Shown in pieces: positions 25,521 to 34,835 of a DNA stretch of 64,000 nt (its first letter is position 1; every line of letters begins with the position of its first letter). The stretch is from assembly GCA_030266015.1 (NCBI GenBank), contig JAJDHD010000006.1:1-64000 (forward strand). The letters are read 5' to 3'. The notes beneath the pieces were generated by a model. The model was not told the DNA's origin. It did no database searches and saw only the letters and a list, made by a program, of their open reading frames with translations. A program made the translations under genes and the position numbers. Source of the DNA: Christensenellaceae bacterium OttesenSCG-928-K19 (GTDB lineage: Bacteria; Bacillota; Clostridia; Christensenellales; Christensenellaceae).

Positions 25521-26099
25521 TTATTTTGTGTTTCTGCTTCCTGGCTTTATTGCAGGTATGCCTTCTTTACACAACGGGCATTCATCAGGTTCAAAAGAAA
25601 CAACCTCCATGCTAAGCACCGAGCGAAATGGCACACCAAAATTCACTTTTCCATTGCTTCTATCCACAACACTCCCCACACCAACAACCTTACCGCCCAG
25701 CTTTTGTATCAATTCAACTACTTCTTTTACCGACCCGCCTGTTGTAACAACATCTTCCGTAACAAGCACATTTGCGCCTTCTGGTATGTCAAACCCACGC
25801 CGAAACGTCATTTTCCCATTCTCACGTTCCGCGAATACATTTTTCACTCCAAGCTGCCTTCCCATTTCATACGCCATAATAATCCCGCCAATCGCAGGCC
25901 CAGCCACAAGGTCAATCTCTTCTTCGCGAAACTGATCCGCAAGCTGTTTACATATCCGTTCCGACACATCCGCATATTGGAACAGCTTTGCACATTGCAT
26001 ATATTTGTCGGAATGCTTGCCTGATGTTAGCAAAAAATGCCCCTCCAGCATCACTTCCTTGTCTTTAAAAATTGTTATAATCTCTTCCCTGCTCAGCAT
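25521..26099 (-). CDS. pyrE: Orotate phosphoribosyltransferase
   Basis: 192 residues; transfers ribose-phosphate from PRPP to orotate to give OMP, the fifth step of UMP synthesis. The PRPP-binding loop [20 protein letters not shown] is at about 110-130, and the early [15 protein letters not shown] matches the family substrate loop. Last gene of the operon, 4 bases after pyrD. The C-terminus carries two cysteines in a CPLCKEG pattern seen in the clostridial/thermophile pyrE branch. Confidence 0.96.
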   Translation of the reverse strand: MLSREEIITIFKDKEVMLEGHFLLTSGKHSDKYMQCAKLFQYADVSERICKQLADQFREEEIDLVAGPAIGGIIMAYEMGRQLGVKNVFAERENGKMTFRRGFDIPEGANVLVTEDVVTTGGSVKEVVELIQKLGGKVVGVGSVVDRSNGKVNFGVPFRSVLSMEVVSFEPDECPLCKEGIPAIKPGSRNTK

Positions 26100-26103
26100 T
26101 TGT

Positions 26104-27021
26104 TTAATCCTCCAATTGTAGTGTTCCTGTCAATTCTGTTATATTTCCAATATCATTTGTTTTGGCAAATTGCTCCAGCTCATTTATAATATCAATGGTA
26201 GCCGCTGGGTTTCGCATTGTCGCCGTTCCCACCATCACAGCATCCGCACCAGCAATCATAAATTCTGCCGCATCTTCGCCTGTCATAATTCCTCCCATGC
26301 CAATAATGGGAAGACCTAAACCCGCCTGGTACACTTCATGCACCATTCTCAATGCAACAGGCTTTATCGCGGGACCCGATAATCCACCGGTAGTATTTTT
26401 GATAATCGGCTTCCGAGTATATGGGTCAATCGCCATACCTGTTAATGTATTGATAAGTGAAAGTGCGTCCGCGCCACCATTTTTTGCCGCTCGCGCCATT
26501 TCTTGTATGCTGGTTACATTTGGCGTTAGTTTAATAATTAGTGGTTTTTTAGCTACTTTTTTCACTTCACTCACTACATGTTCCAATATAGAAGCATCCG
26601 TACCAAAATTCACGCCACCATGCTTCACATTAGGGCAGGATACATTAACTTCAAATAACGCAATCTCTGTATCATTCAGGCGCTCGGTTACATATACATA
26701 ATCCTCCACCGCCGCGCCGGCAATATTTGCAATCTGCACCGTATCAATTCGTTTCACCCGGGAATATTGTTTCTCCAAAAATGCATCCACCCCGGGATTT
26801 TGCAACCCTACTGCATTCAAAACACCACTGGCAGTTTCTGCAATTCTAACCGGCGGGTTTCCCAACCTTTTTTCTTTTGTCAACGCCTTCAGCGTAATTG
26901 CCCCCAAAGCAGCCACATCCATATACTGTGAATATTCCTCACCAAACGCAAGCGTCCCCGAAGCCGCAATTACCGGATTTTTTAGTTCCACTCCTGCAAT
27001 ACTCACTTTCATATCAACCAT
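26104..27021 (-). CDS. pyrD: Dihydroorotate dehydrogenase B, catalytic subunit
   Basis: About 305 residues from the ATG at 27021, which overlaps the pyrK stop (TATGGTTGATATG). FMN-dependent oxidation of dihydroorotate. Visible motifs: [39 protein letters not shown], the active-site loop [19 protein letters not shown] with the catalytic Cys, and [20 protein letters not shown] at the FMN phosphate site. The Cys base and the adjacent pyrK show type 1B, which passes electrons to NAD+ through PyrK. Confidence 0.96.
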   Translation of the reverse strand: MVDMKVSIAGVELKNPVIAASGTLAFGEEYSQYMDVAALGAITLKALTKEKRLGNPPVRIAETASGVLNAVGLQNPGVDAFLEKQYSRVKRIDTVQIANIAGAAVEDYVYVTERLNDTEIALFEVNVSCPNVKHGGVNFGTDASILEHVVSEVKKVAKKPLIIKLTPNVTSIQEMARAAKNGGADALSLINTLTGMAIDPYTRKPIIKNTTGGLSGPAIKPVALRMVHEVYQAGLGLPIIGMGGIMTGEDAAEFMIAGADAVMVGTATMRNPAATIDIINELEQFAKTNDIGNITELTGTLQLED

Positions 27022-27784
27022 AAAGCGCATCCACCTCCTTAATATCAAACACCGGACCTTCCAGGCACACACGCTTATTTTCACCACCAATACCACAAAC
27101 ACAAGTTGCACAGCCCCCTGTCCCGCAACCCATATGCTGCTCCATGGAAACCTGCGTCGGAATATCTCCAACTATTGACGCAAGTGTTTTAAACAACGGC
27201 ATCGGACCACACGCAAGAATCACATCCGGCGTATCTTTTGCCAATTCCTCCTTTAGCACATCCGTACAAAATCCACAACCCCCATAACTACCATCATCTG
27301 TTGTTACGCACGTCGCCGCGTATTCGCAAAAATCAGCTTCCTGATATACGGCATCTTCACACCGAAACCCAAGAAACGCCTTATATTCCCTATCCATATA
27401 TTTTGAAAACATAGACTTTAACGGGGCATTCCCAATCCCGCCGCCCACCAGCCAAATCTTTTGCATGGAGGACGTAATGGAAAATCCGTTCCCCAGAGGC
27501 ATCAAAACATCCAAAATATCACCCGGACGCACCTGCGACAATAAACGTGTACCCTTGCCCACAACATAATACGCAATATGAACCTGCCGTTTCTCGTAAT
27601 CTACATAATTGATACTGATCGGCCTACGCAACAATAGCTCATTTGCCGCCGGAATTTGAATGTGTACAAATTGTCCCGGGCGGAACCATTTTAAAAATTC
27701 ATCCTCACAGGTTATTTTTAGCAAGTATGTATTTTGTGCAATCAATTCATTCGACAATACTTTTTCACTGTAATGTTTTTTCAT
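27014..27784 (-). CDS. pyrK: Dihydroorotate dehydrogenase electron-transfer subunit
   Basis: 256 residues. The FAD domain has LLLRRPISINYV (about 54-65), the NAD domain IWLVGGGIGNAPLKSMFSKY, and the [2Fe-2S] site MGCGTGGCATCVCGIGG with a distal Cys in KRVCLEGPVF. It forms a complex with PyrD. GAGGGA precedes the start. A 156-base gap separates it from pyrF and contains a possible internal promoter. Confidence 0.96.
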   Translation of the reverse strand: MKKHYSEKVLSNELIAQNTYLLKITCEDEFLKWFRPGQFVHIQIPAANELLLRRPISINYVDYEKRQVHIAYYVVGKGTRLLSQVRPGDILDVLMPLGNGFSITSSMQKIWLVGGGIGNAPLKSMFSKYMDREYKAFLGFRCEDAVYQEADFCEYAATCVTTDDGSYGGCGFCTDVLKEELAKDTPDVILACGPMPLFKTLASIVGDIPTQVSMEQHMGCGTGGCATCVCGIGGENKRVCLEGPVFDIKEVDALYG

Positions 27785-27818
27785 TCATTCCCTCGCAAAT
27801 ATATTCACAAAACATCCA

Positions 27819-27847
27819 TTTATATCATGCAGTCACTTTACTCTTAA
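27819..27847 (-). promoter_or_regulatory. Possible internal promoter before pyrK
   Basis: TTAAGA (27842-27847), 17-base spacer, TATAAA (27819-27824) on the minus strand, inside the only large gap of the pyr operon. It would give pyrKDE some expression independent of the attenuator. Confidence 0.4.
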
Positions 27848-27940
27848 AATACCGTTCTATCATTTTAAAAAACTCATCAAACAATATGTGTTACTACACT
27901 CCATATGCGTGATCATAACAATCTCGTTTTCAGAACACCC

Positions 27941-28864
27941 TCATTTATAGCTAATCCCATGTTTCCCAAACGTTTGCAAGATATCTCGCTTCATATCCAG
28001 CACAGCCTGCCGCGCCGCCTGCTCAAATGTCAATTCTCTGTATTTTTCATTTAGATATGCCGTTAAAATCGCACGGGAATTATTCACAATTCCCCCCAGT
28101 CCATTTTTATCAAAATTGGGCAGCAGTCCTTCCGCGTTCCCACCTTGTGCACCATATCCCGGAATCAATACAAACATGTTAGGGTGTGCTTTCCTGATTT
28201 GCTTTGCCTGCTCTGGGTATGTCGCGCCTATCACCGCGCCAACGGAAGAATATCCATATTCCCCTATCAGTTCCTGTCCCCATTCATCTACCAAATCAGC
28301 CATATGCTCATAAATCGGTTTGCCTTCTGCCTCTAGATCTTGCAATTCCCCAGAAGAAGCGTTAGACGTTTTTACCAAAACAAAAATACCTTTTTTGTAT
28401 TTCTTGCAATCTTCCACAAACGGTGCAACCCCATCCGTTCCAAGATAACCGTTCACCGTTACAAAATCTGCTCCAAATGCAGTTTCCTGCTTCTGTGCCA
28501 CCTGTGTTGTCCCTAAATATGCTGTAGAATATGCCGAAGCGGTTGCCCCAATATCATTGCGCTTAATATCGGCGATAACGATAAGGCCAACATTATGCGC
28601 ATATTGGATTGTGTTTCGAAACGCGCGTACACCTTCAAATCCATACATTTCATAGTAAGCAGACTGCACCTTCACGCTTGGTATAAGATCAGCCATCGCA
28701 TCGATCAATGCACAGTTATAACGGTATATATTGTTCGCAGCATATTCCAGCGTACCGCCTTCCCCCGTAAGAAAGTCTTCTGGAATATAATCAAACTTTG
28801 TATCCAAGCCAACACAAACAGGATTCTCCAGTGTTTTTATTTTAGAAATCAACTTATCAACCAT
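27941..28864 (-). CDS. pyrF: Orotidine 5'-phosphate decarboxylase, type 2
   Basis: About 307 residues from the ATG at 28864, overlapping the pyrC stop in the same TATGGTTGA arrangement as pyrK/pyrD. It decarboxylates OMP to UMP, the last step. NPVCVGLDTKFDYIP opens the barrel. The catalytic loop IVIADIKRNDIGATASAYS carries the Asp-Lys-Asp set, and FVLIPGYGAQGG the phosphate loop. The length and the loop place it in the longer type 2 group. Confidence 0.96.
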   Translation of the reverse strand: MVDKLISKIKTLENPVCVGLDTKFDYIPEDFLTGEGGTLEYAANNIYRYNCALIDAMADLIPSVKVQSAYYEMYGFEGVRAFRNTIQYAHNVGLIVIADIKRNDIGATASAYSTAYLGTTQVAQKQETAFGADFVTVNGYLGTDGVAPFVEDCKKYKKGIFVLVKTSNASSGELQDLEAEGKPIYEHMADLVDEWGQELIGEYGYSSVGAVIGATYPEQAKQIRKAHPNMFVLIPGYGAQGGNAEGLLPNFDKNGLGGIVNNSRAILTAYLNEKYRELTFEQAARQAVLDMKRDILQTFGKHGISYK

Positions 28865-30128
28865 AAATAATTTTCCCTCCCGCAATAGTATACACCACTT
28901 TTCCAAATAATTCCCGTCCCAAAAAAGGGCTGTTCTTTGCTTTAGATACTATATGCTCTTTTTGATATGTATATTTTTCCTCAACATCACAAATTGCAAT
29001 GTCCGCTCTCGCATTTTTTTTAAGCACGCCCCCATCCACGCCGATAATCTCACAAGGAGTTTTACTCATCAGTCTGGCAATGCCTTGCAATTCCACTTTT
29101 CCCGCCTTAAACAGGTTTGTAACCGCCAACGAGAAAGCTGTTTCAAAACCGATTAATCCAAATGGGGCTTTTTCAAAATCAACCGCCTTTTCTTCTTCAC
29201 TGTGTGGCGCATGATCTGTCGCAATCACATCTATCGTACCATCTGCTATACCGGCAACCACCGCTTCCTTGTCTTTCTCTTCACGCAATGGCGGATTGAC
29301 TTTTGTGTTTGCATTTTTTGATAATATTTCTTCATCCGTAAGTGAAATATAATGTGGTCCTGTTTCGCATGTCACTTTTACACCGTTTTTCTTTGCACGA
29401 CGCACCAGTTCCACACTGCCCTCTGTCGAAACATGGCAAATATGAATACGCGCGTCCAGTTTTTGTGCGTAGTAAAGATCCCGCGCCGTCATGCTATCCT
29501 CAATTGCAGCAGAAATTCCGGGGAGTCCGGCTTTTTCTGCATTCTCCCCCGCATTAGCAACCCCGCCGCCCCTATTTTGCAGGTCTTCCTCATGCAACAT
29601 CAAAAGCACACCCAATTCTTTTGCAGTTTTCATCGCCTGCAAAATAACTTCATCATCCTGCACAGGTAGCCCATCATCCGAAAATGCAACCGCACCCGCA
29701 TTCTTAAGCAAAGAAAAATCTGTCAATTCTTTACCCGCCATCCCGCATGTGATGGCAGCAACCGGCAACACACGCGCCAGCCCTGTTTTTTTTGCTTTCT
29801 CAATGATATAGGCCACAGTTTCCGCAGAGTCGACCACAGGCTTCGTATTCGGCATACAACAAATTGTTGTAAAACCGCCTGCCGCTGCACTACAGGCTCC
29901 GGATAAAATATCTTCTTTATATGTGAGGCCAGGATCGCGCAAATGGCTATGCAAATCGCAAAAACCGGGAAAGGCATATAGCCCTTCCCCGTTTATGACC
30001 TTATCAGCTTGCGCAGATATGCCTTCATCCATCTCCTCAATAATCCCGTTAGTAATAAGGATATCCTGGGCGTACAGTGTTTCATCCGCGTTTATTACTG
30101 TAACATTTTTAATTAATATTTTCTCCAT
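28857..30128 (-). CDS. pyrC: Dihydroorotase, class I
   Basis: About 423 residues. It closes carbamoyl-aspartate to dihydroorotate. Metal ligands: FCDLHSHLRDPGLTYKED, ICCMPNTKPVVDS, LLMLHEEDLQNRGG, IHICHVSTEGSVELVR, and VIATDHAPHSEEEK with the late Asp. The start is the ATG at 30128, preceded by CGGAG with a short gap; a TTG one codon earlier is possible. The usual partner pyrB (aspartate carbamoyltransferase) is not in this operon. Confidence 0.95.
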   Translation of the reverse strand: MEKILIKNVTVINADETLYAQDILITNGIIEEMDEGISAQADKVINGEGLYAFPGFCDLHSHLRDPGLTYKEDILSGACSAAAGGFTTICCMPNTKPVVDSAETVAYIIEKAKKTGLARVLPVAAITCGMAGKELTDFSLLKNAGAVAFSDDGLPVQDDEVILQAMKTAKELGVLLMLHEEDLQNRGGGVANAGENAEKAGLPGISAAIEDSMTARDLYYAQKLDARIHICHVSTEGSVELVRRAKKNGVKVTCETGPHYISLTDEEILSKNANTKVNPPLREEKDKEAVVAGIADGTIDVIATDHAPHSEEEKAVDFEKAPFGLIGFETAFSLAVTNLFKAGKVELQGIARLMSKTPCEIIGVDGGVLKKNARADIAICDVEEKYTYQKEHIVSKAKNSPFLGRELFGKVVYTIAGGKIIYG

Positions 30129-30138
30129 CAATACTCCG

Positions 30139-31437
30139 TTATATTTCTTTTGGCAATACCAGATTCAGCACAATACCCGCAATTGCACTCAAAAAGATAT
30201 TTGACAAAGTGAATGTCTCAGAAAACTCTATCCCACCCGAGAGGCCAAGGCCAATCACCAGCATAATCGAAACGATAATTAAATTCCTGCTATGTGAAAA
30301 ATCAAGATTAGCTTCGGACAGCGTACGCAGCCCAACCGTAGCAATCATGCCAAATAACAGGATCGACACGCCACCCATCACCGCACCCGGAATGGATCCG
30401 AGGAATACTGAAAATACTCCAAAAAAGCTGATGATGACAGCAAATACCGCCGCAATTCGAAGCGTTGTCGGGTTGTAGTTTTTAGTTACTGCCAGCACAC
30501 CCGTATTCTCGCCATAGGTCGTGTTTGCCGGACCACCTAAAAATCCGGCCAGCATGGTCGCCACCCCATCACCCATTAGTGTTCGGTGCAGGCCGGGATC
30601 TTCCACAAAGTTTTTACCCACAACCGCGCCATTAGTGGTAATGTCCCCAATATGTTCCATGAATGTTACAATCGCCACAGGAGCTATAATCGCTATCGCT
30701 CTACCATCAAATTTCGGCAAAAAGAATGCCGGCACTTGAAATCCAAGATTGGTGCCATCCTGAAATCCGGTAAAATCAACCTGCCCCATTAAAGCGGCAA
30801 CAATATACCCCACCGCAATCGCCATGATGATAGGCACCAGCTTAAAAAATCCTTTTGCAAATATTGAAATAACAACCATTGTTGCAATCACCACAAGTGC
30901 GATCACCCAACGCATCCACAGCACATCGGCGATCTCACCACCCGGTGCGCTTATAATATTGGTAAACGCTGTTGGCGCCAGCGTTAGCCCTATCACCATA
31001 ATCATTGGTCCCACAACGATCGGTGGAAAAATTGACATAACTCTTTTTACCCCTACCAGTCTAACAATCAATGCTAGTAAAAGATAAACTGCACCTGCTA
31101 CAATAATACCGCCAGTAACATAAGGCAACGCATCCTGATATGCCTGGCTGCTCAACGCTCCTTCAACAGACGGATCCACCCCGCTAAACTGGGATGCTGT
31201 AATAATAATAACGCCAATAAACGCAAAGCTTGAGCCAAGGAATACTGGTACTTTTCCTTTTGTGACCAAATGAAAAACCAATGTTCCCACACCCGCGCAG
31301 AAAATCGCAACTGCCGGGTTAATGCCTGTAAGAAGCGGAACTAATACTGTCGCTCCAAACATGGCAAATAAATGCTGAAACCCAAGAATAATATTTTTAC
31401 CAATTCCATATTTCTTATGTCCCAATTTCTCGTTCAT
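30139..31437 (-). CDS. pyrP: Uracil permease (NCS2 family)
   Basis: 432 residues with about 14 membrane segments. Begins LGFQHLFAMFGATVLVPLLTG, the family opening. It has a FMEHIGDITTNGAVVGKNF stretch and the conserved GPANTTYGENTGVLAVTKNY, matching UraA/PyrP substrate residues. Imports uracil with protons; in the pyr operon it provides salvage alongside synthesis and is under PyrR attenuation. It overlaps nothing and starts 75 bases after pyrR. Confidence 0.94.
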   Translation of the reverse strand: MNEKLGHKKYGIGKNIILGFQHLFAMFGATVLVPLLTGINPAVAIFCAGVGTLVFHLVTKGKVPVFLGSSFAFIGVIIITASQFSGVDPSVEGALSSQAYQDALPYVTGGIIVAGAVYLLLALIVRLVGVKRVMSIFPPIVVGPMIMVIGLTLAPTAFTNIISAPGGEIADVLWMRWVIALVVIATMVVISIFAKGFFKLVPIIMAIAVGYIVAALMGQVDFTGFQDGTNLGFQVPAFFLPKFDGRAIAIIAPVAIVTFMEHIGDITTNGAVVGKNFVEDPGLHRTLMGDGVATMLAGFLGGPANTTYGENTGVLAVTKNYNPTTLRIAAVFAVIISFFGVFSVFLGSIPGAVMGGVSILLFGMIATVGLRTLSEANLDFSHSRNLIIVSIMLVIGLGLSGGIEFSETFTLSNIFLSAIAGIVLNLVLPKEI

Positions 31438-31512
31438 GCTCTACCTCCAACCATATATTTATCCCGCAAGCGCAAATCCCCTTTCACCTGCGCCCACAAT
31501 AATAGAAGCAAG

Positions 31513-32058
31513 TCACTCTTTAACCCGCTCAAGATACACGCCCTGCCCTCCATCAAACTCAGGCATTTTTACAGTAATCCGCTCGTTAGGTGCGGTGGGG
31601 ACATTCTTTCCAACAAAGTCAGCTTTTATGGGCAACTCCCTATGCCCTCTGTCCACCAATACCGCAAACTTAATCCACGCCGGTCTCCCCATATCCATAA
31701 TCGCATCCATAGCCGCCCGTGCTGTGCGCCCGGTATACAACACATCATCCACCAGCACCACATTCTTTCCTGTCACGTCAAAGTTAACGTTTGTATTATC
31801 AACCCGCAGTTTTTCAACCATTTCGTTCATATCATCACGATAAAATGTAACGTCTAATATCCCAACTGGAATTTTTGCGGCCGCAATGTTCTCTATCTGC
31901 TCTGCGATACACTCCGCCACACTTACGCCGCGTCTTCTAATTCCAATCAGCACAATATCCTTCGTATCTTTTGTGCGTTCCAATATCTGATGCGCGATCC
32001 GCTTTAACGTGCGCAACACCGTTTCCGAATCCATTATTTCCGTCATTCTTCTATCCAT
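31513..32058 (-). CDS. pyrR: Bifunctional pyr operon regulator / uracil phosphoribosyltransferase
   Basis: 181 residues. With UMP bound, PyrR grips the leader RNA and promotes termination. The PRPP site is VVLVDDVLYTGRTARAAMDAI; IGIRRRGVSVAECIAEQI and RVKE at the end are also typical. First gene of the operon, directly after its own attenuator, so it controls itself. Start at the ATG at 32058. Confidence 0.96.
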   Translation of the reverse strand: MDRRMTEIMDSETVLRTLKRIAHQILERTKDTKDIVLIGIRRRGVSVAECIAEQIENIAAAKIPVGILDVTFYRDDMNEMVEKLRVDNTNVNFDVTGKNVVLVDDVLYTGRTARAAMDAIMDMGRPAWIKFAVLVDRGHRELPIKADFVGKNVPTAPNERITVKMPEFDGGQGVYLERVKE

Positions 32059-32073
32059 GGCTCAACACCCCAC

Positions 32074-32155
32074 AAAAAAACCTTTGCACGCCACAAAACG
32101 CACAAAGGTATACAATCGCTTGCATGAACCACCTTCCGGTCTCTCGTGGACTCGC
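32074..32155 (-). promoter_or_regulatory. PyrR-type attenuator in the pyr leader
   Basis: Reading the minus strand: GAGTCCACGAGAGACCGG (32154-32137) resembles the PyrR binding loop AGUCCNGNGAGG. GAAGGT just after it can pair with ACCTTT, the 5' arm of the terminator (antiterminator). The terminator is CCTTTGTGCG-loop-CGTGCAAAGG (two G-U pairs) at 32107-32081, followed by seven T residues. The usual three-part switch is therefore complete: UMP-bound PyrR holds the loop, frees the terminator and shuts the operon down. Confidence 0.8.
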
Positions 32156-32184
32156 TTAAAGGCATATATCTTGTTGTTAATAAA

Positions 32185-32213
32185 AGTATATCAAACTACA
32201 GCTTGTGTTTCAA
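32185..32213 (-). promoter_or_regulatory. Main promoter of the pyr operon
   Basis: TTGAAA (32208-32213), 17-base spacer, TATACT (32185-32190) on the minus strand. It begins 9 bases after the rluD stop. Confidence 0.8.
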
Positions 32214-32221
32214 TAGCAAAT

Positions 32222-33136
32222 TTATATTTCTTTTAAAGTATCCAACACCTTCTCAAAATACTGTGGCAGTGGTGCGGAAAATTCCATTTCCTGTCCCGTC
32301 GTCGGATGCCGTAGACGCAGCTTTTCCGCGTGTAACAATTGCCCATCCACACCAAATGGATTCCTCAGCTTCGTATACAGCGCATCACCCACTACCGGAT
32401 GCCCCATATGCTTCATATGCACACGGATTTGATGTGTTCTGCCTGTCTCAATCTCAACAGCAAGCAACGTGTATTGCCCATATCTCTTTAACACCTCATA
32501 ATGAGACACCGCTTCCCGTCCCATTCTCGAAACCGCCATTTTCTTTCTATCTTTCGGATGACGGTCAATATTAGTTCGTATTGTTCCCGTATCCTCTTTC
32601 ACATTACCATGGCACAATGCAATATATGTTTTTTTTATGCTTCGGTCTTTTAATTGGTTGCTGAGCGACAAATGTGCGACGTCATTTTTTGCCGCCACAA
32701 TCACACCTGATGTATCCTTATCCAGCCTGTGCACAATTCCCGGCCTAAGTTCACCGCCTATACCAGAAAGATCTCTGCAGTGGAATAGTAATGCGTTCAC
32801 CAGTGTTCCATCCGGATTTCCCGCCGCCGGATGCACCACCATCCCCTGCGGTTTATTTATCACAATAATATCCTCATCCTCATAAACAATATCAAGCGGA
32901 ATATCTTGTGCTTGCAGTCCCGTTTGCTCCGCCTGTGGTATATCTACAATAACCGTATCACCAGTTTTCAACATATATCCGGCTTTCACTTGCTTTCCAT
33001 TTACCAGCACCATGCCTTGGGTAATCAACGTTTTAATAAAAGAACGCGTATGTTCTTTTAGCTCACCTGCTAAATACGCGTCCAGCCTTTTTCCTGTATT
33101 CTCATTAATAATGAATTCAGTCCGCCTGCTGCTCAT
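32222..33136 (-). CDS. RluD-family 23S rRNA pseudouridine synthase
   Basis: 304 residues. The N-terminal S4 RNA-binding domain (about 12-75) has RLDAYLAGELKEHTRSF. The catalytic domain has the essential Asp in GIVHRLDKDTSGVIVAAKN and later GRTHQIRVHMKHMGHPVVGD. It converts uridines in large-subunit rRNA helix 69-like sites or others of the RluA class; RluD is the nearest by length and the lspA linkage (overlap of 20 bases). Exact target uridines cannot be fixed from sequence. Confidence 0.92.
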   Translation of the reverse strand: MSSRRTEFIINENTGKRLDAYLAGELKEHTRSFIKTLITQGMVLVNGKQVKAGYMLKTGDTVIVDIPQAEQTGLQAQDIPLDIVYEDEDIIVINKPQGMVVHPAAGNPDGTLVNALLFHCRDLSGIGGELRPGIVHRLDKDTSGVIVAAKNDVAHLSLSNQLKDRSIKKTYIALCHGNVKEDTGTIRTNIDRHPKDRKKMAVSRMGREAVSHYEVLKRYGQYTLLAVEIETGRTHQIRVHMKHMGHPVVGDALYTKLRNPFGVDGQLLHAEKLRLRHPTTGQEMEFSAPLPQYFEKVLDTLKEI

Positions 33137-33635
33137 CGCCTACTTCTTTCTTCTTTCCCTTGTCCCAGAACCATATCACAAAAATGCCAAGCAGCACCGC
33201 ACCAATGCACACAAAGCTGTCTGCTACATTAAATACCGCGAAATTAAAATCAAATTCCAGCATATCCACAACATACCCCCGGAAAACACGGTCTATCAGG
33301 TTGCCAATAGCACCACCAATAATAAAGCTTAGGGACAACTTCAATAACCATGTTTTCATATCCCTGCACTTGTATAAGAGCCAGATCATTATAATAGCAA
33401 GCACACCCGACAAAAGCGCCAAAAGCCATGTCATATTTGAAAGCATAGAAAACGCCATTCCTGTATTCTCAGCATAGGTAAAATTAAAGAACCCGGGGAT
33501 AAATTCATATGTCTGCCCCGGCAGATACTGCAACACCGTTTGCGCAAAATATTTCGCTACTTGGTCAAAAATAACAATACCAACAATAATAGCAATAACG
33601 ACCCACTTTTGTTTTTTCCATTCCATCTCTTTCAT
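33117..33635 (-). CDS. lspA: Lipoprotein signal peptidase (signal peptidase II)
   Basis: 172 residues, four membrane helices. The catalytic aspartates are in IGGAIGNLIDRVFRGYVVDML and FAVFNVADSFVCIGAVLL. Cleaves prolipoproteins after lipid attachment; substrates in this window include the GerMN, PrsA-like and amino-acid-binding lipoproteins. The C-terminus has an extended charged tail. Paired with rluD, a common order in Bacillota. Confidence 0.95.
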   Translation of the reverse strand: MKEMEWKKQKWVVIAIIVGIVIFDQVAKYFAQTVLQYLPGQTYEFIPGFFNFTYAENTGMAFSMLSNMTWLLALLSGVLAIIMIWLLYKCRDMKTWLLKLSLSFIIGGAIGNLIDRVFRGYVVDMLEFDFNFAVFNVADSFVCIGAVLLGIFVIWFWDKGKKKEVGDEQQAD

Positions 33636-33779
33636 ACCTTGCCAGTATACCGTATCCCAAGAATAAACTCAACAAGAAATTGACTAAACAGCGAACATTG
33701 CGCAACCCACAAAAAGATGGTATGATTATCACTGTTGTAGCGAAACAATATGGCAAATGAAAGAATTGATTGGATAGAT

Positions 33780-34835
33780 ATGAGTGGTATTATTGTATTA
33801 ACGGGTGGCGGGTCTGCCGGGCATGTTACGCCAAATCTCGCCTTGGTCGATGACCTCAAGCAACACGATTATGAGATTCATTATATTGGTACCGAGGATG
33901 GAATTGAACGCACCATCGTCCGCGACTTGCCTTATCACAGCATTGAGGCAGGCAAACTGCGCCGTTATTTAAGCAAAGAAAACATCAAAGACTTTTTTAA
34001 AATTTTCCGCGGTTACCGCCAGGCAAAAAAAATATTGAAAGATCTGAATCCAAGGCTCGTCTTCGCCAAAGGCGGCTTTGTTTCCGTTCCGGTGGTTTGG
34101 GCCGCTGCCAAGCTTGGTATCCCAACTGTGCTGCACGAGAGTGATTACTCTCCCGGGCTTGCTAATCGGCTGTGCGCTAGAAAAGCAAGGAAAATATGCC
34201 TTTCTTTCGATGTTCCCAACCAATATGGCAGTAAATCCGTTGTGACCGGCTCTCCCGTCCGCTCTTCCCTGCTTTCCGGCAATAAGGAAAAAGGATTGCA
34301 GTTTTTGGGGTTTAAAAGCGGGAAGCCTGTGTTATTAATAATGGGTGGATCGCTTGGAGCCAAAGCAATCAATGACGCTGTAGATGGCTGCATCGATTCG
34401 CTCACCAGCTCATATTGTGTGGTACACCTGCGTGGCAAAGGCAATTTAAATGAATCGCTGTCTACCCACGAGAACTATCGACAATTTGAGTTTTTAGAAA
34501 AAGAGCTTGCGGATGTATTTTCCGCAACAGACCTCGCGCTTTCCCGTGCGGGTGCAAACGCTGTGTTTGAATATCTGACGCTCTGTATCCCCCCGTTGCT
34601 TATCCCATTGCCCTTGTCTGCCAGCCGCGGCGATCAACTGCAAAACGCCGCTTATTTCAAAGAGCATGGCTATGCTCATGTGCTGCAGCAAGAGGAGCTG
34701 ACAAGCGAAGCTTTACCAGCAGCCGTAGGCGCGCTTTTTAAGGATAAGGATAAGATCATCAAATCTATGAAAGCCAGCGGTGCGCTCGACGGGACGGCAA
34801 ACGTCCTAAAAGTAATTTATGAGAGTGTGCGCTAA
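33780..34835 (+). CDS. murG: UDP-GlcNAc:lipid I N-acetylglucosaminyltransferase
   Basis: About 351 residues from the ATG at 33780, the position that gives the family N-terminus MSGIIVLTGGGSAGHVTPN; an earlier in-frame ATG at 33750 adds ten atypical residues, and no strong Shine-Dalgarno decides it. Adds GlcNAc to lipid I on the inner membrane face. Further motifs are GGFVSVPVVWAAAKLGIPTVLHESDYSPGL, LLIMGGSLGAKAIND, and LSRAGANAVFEYLTL for UDP-GlcNAc. It stands apart from any dcw cluster and its stop overlaps the next gene (TAATG). Confidence 0.93.
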   Translation: MSGIIVLTGGGSAGHVTPNLALVDDLKQHDYEIHYIGTEDGIERTIVRDLPYHSIEAGKLRRYLSKENIKDFFKIFRGYRQAKKILKDLNPRLVFAKGGFVSVPVVWAAAKLGIPTVLHESDYSPGLANRLCARKARKICLSFDVPNQYGSKSVVTGSPVRSSLLSGNKEKGLQFLGFKSGKPVLLIMGGSLGAKAINDAVDGCIDSLTSSYCVVHLRGKGNLNESLSTHENYRQFEFLEKELADVFSATDLALSRAGANAVFEYLTLCIPPLLIPLPLSASRGDQLQNAAYFKEHGYAHVLQQEELTSEALPAAVGALFKDKDKIIKSMKASGALDGTANVLKVIYESVR

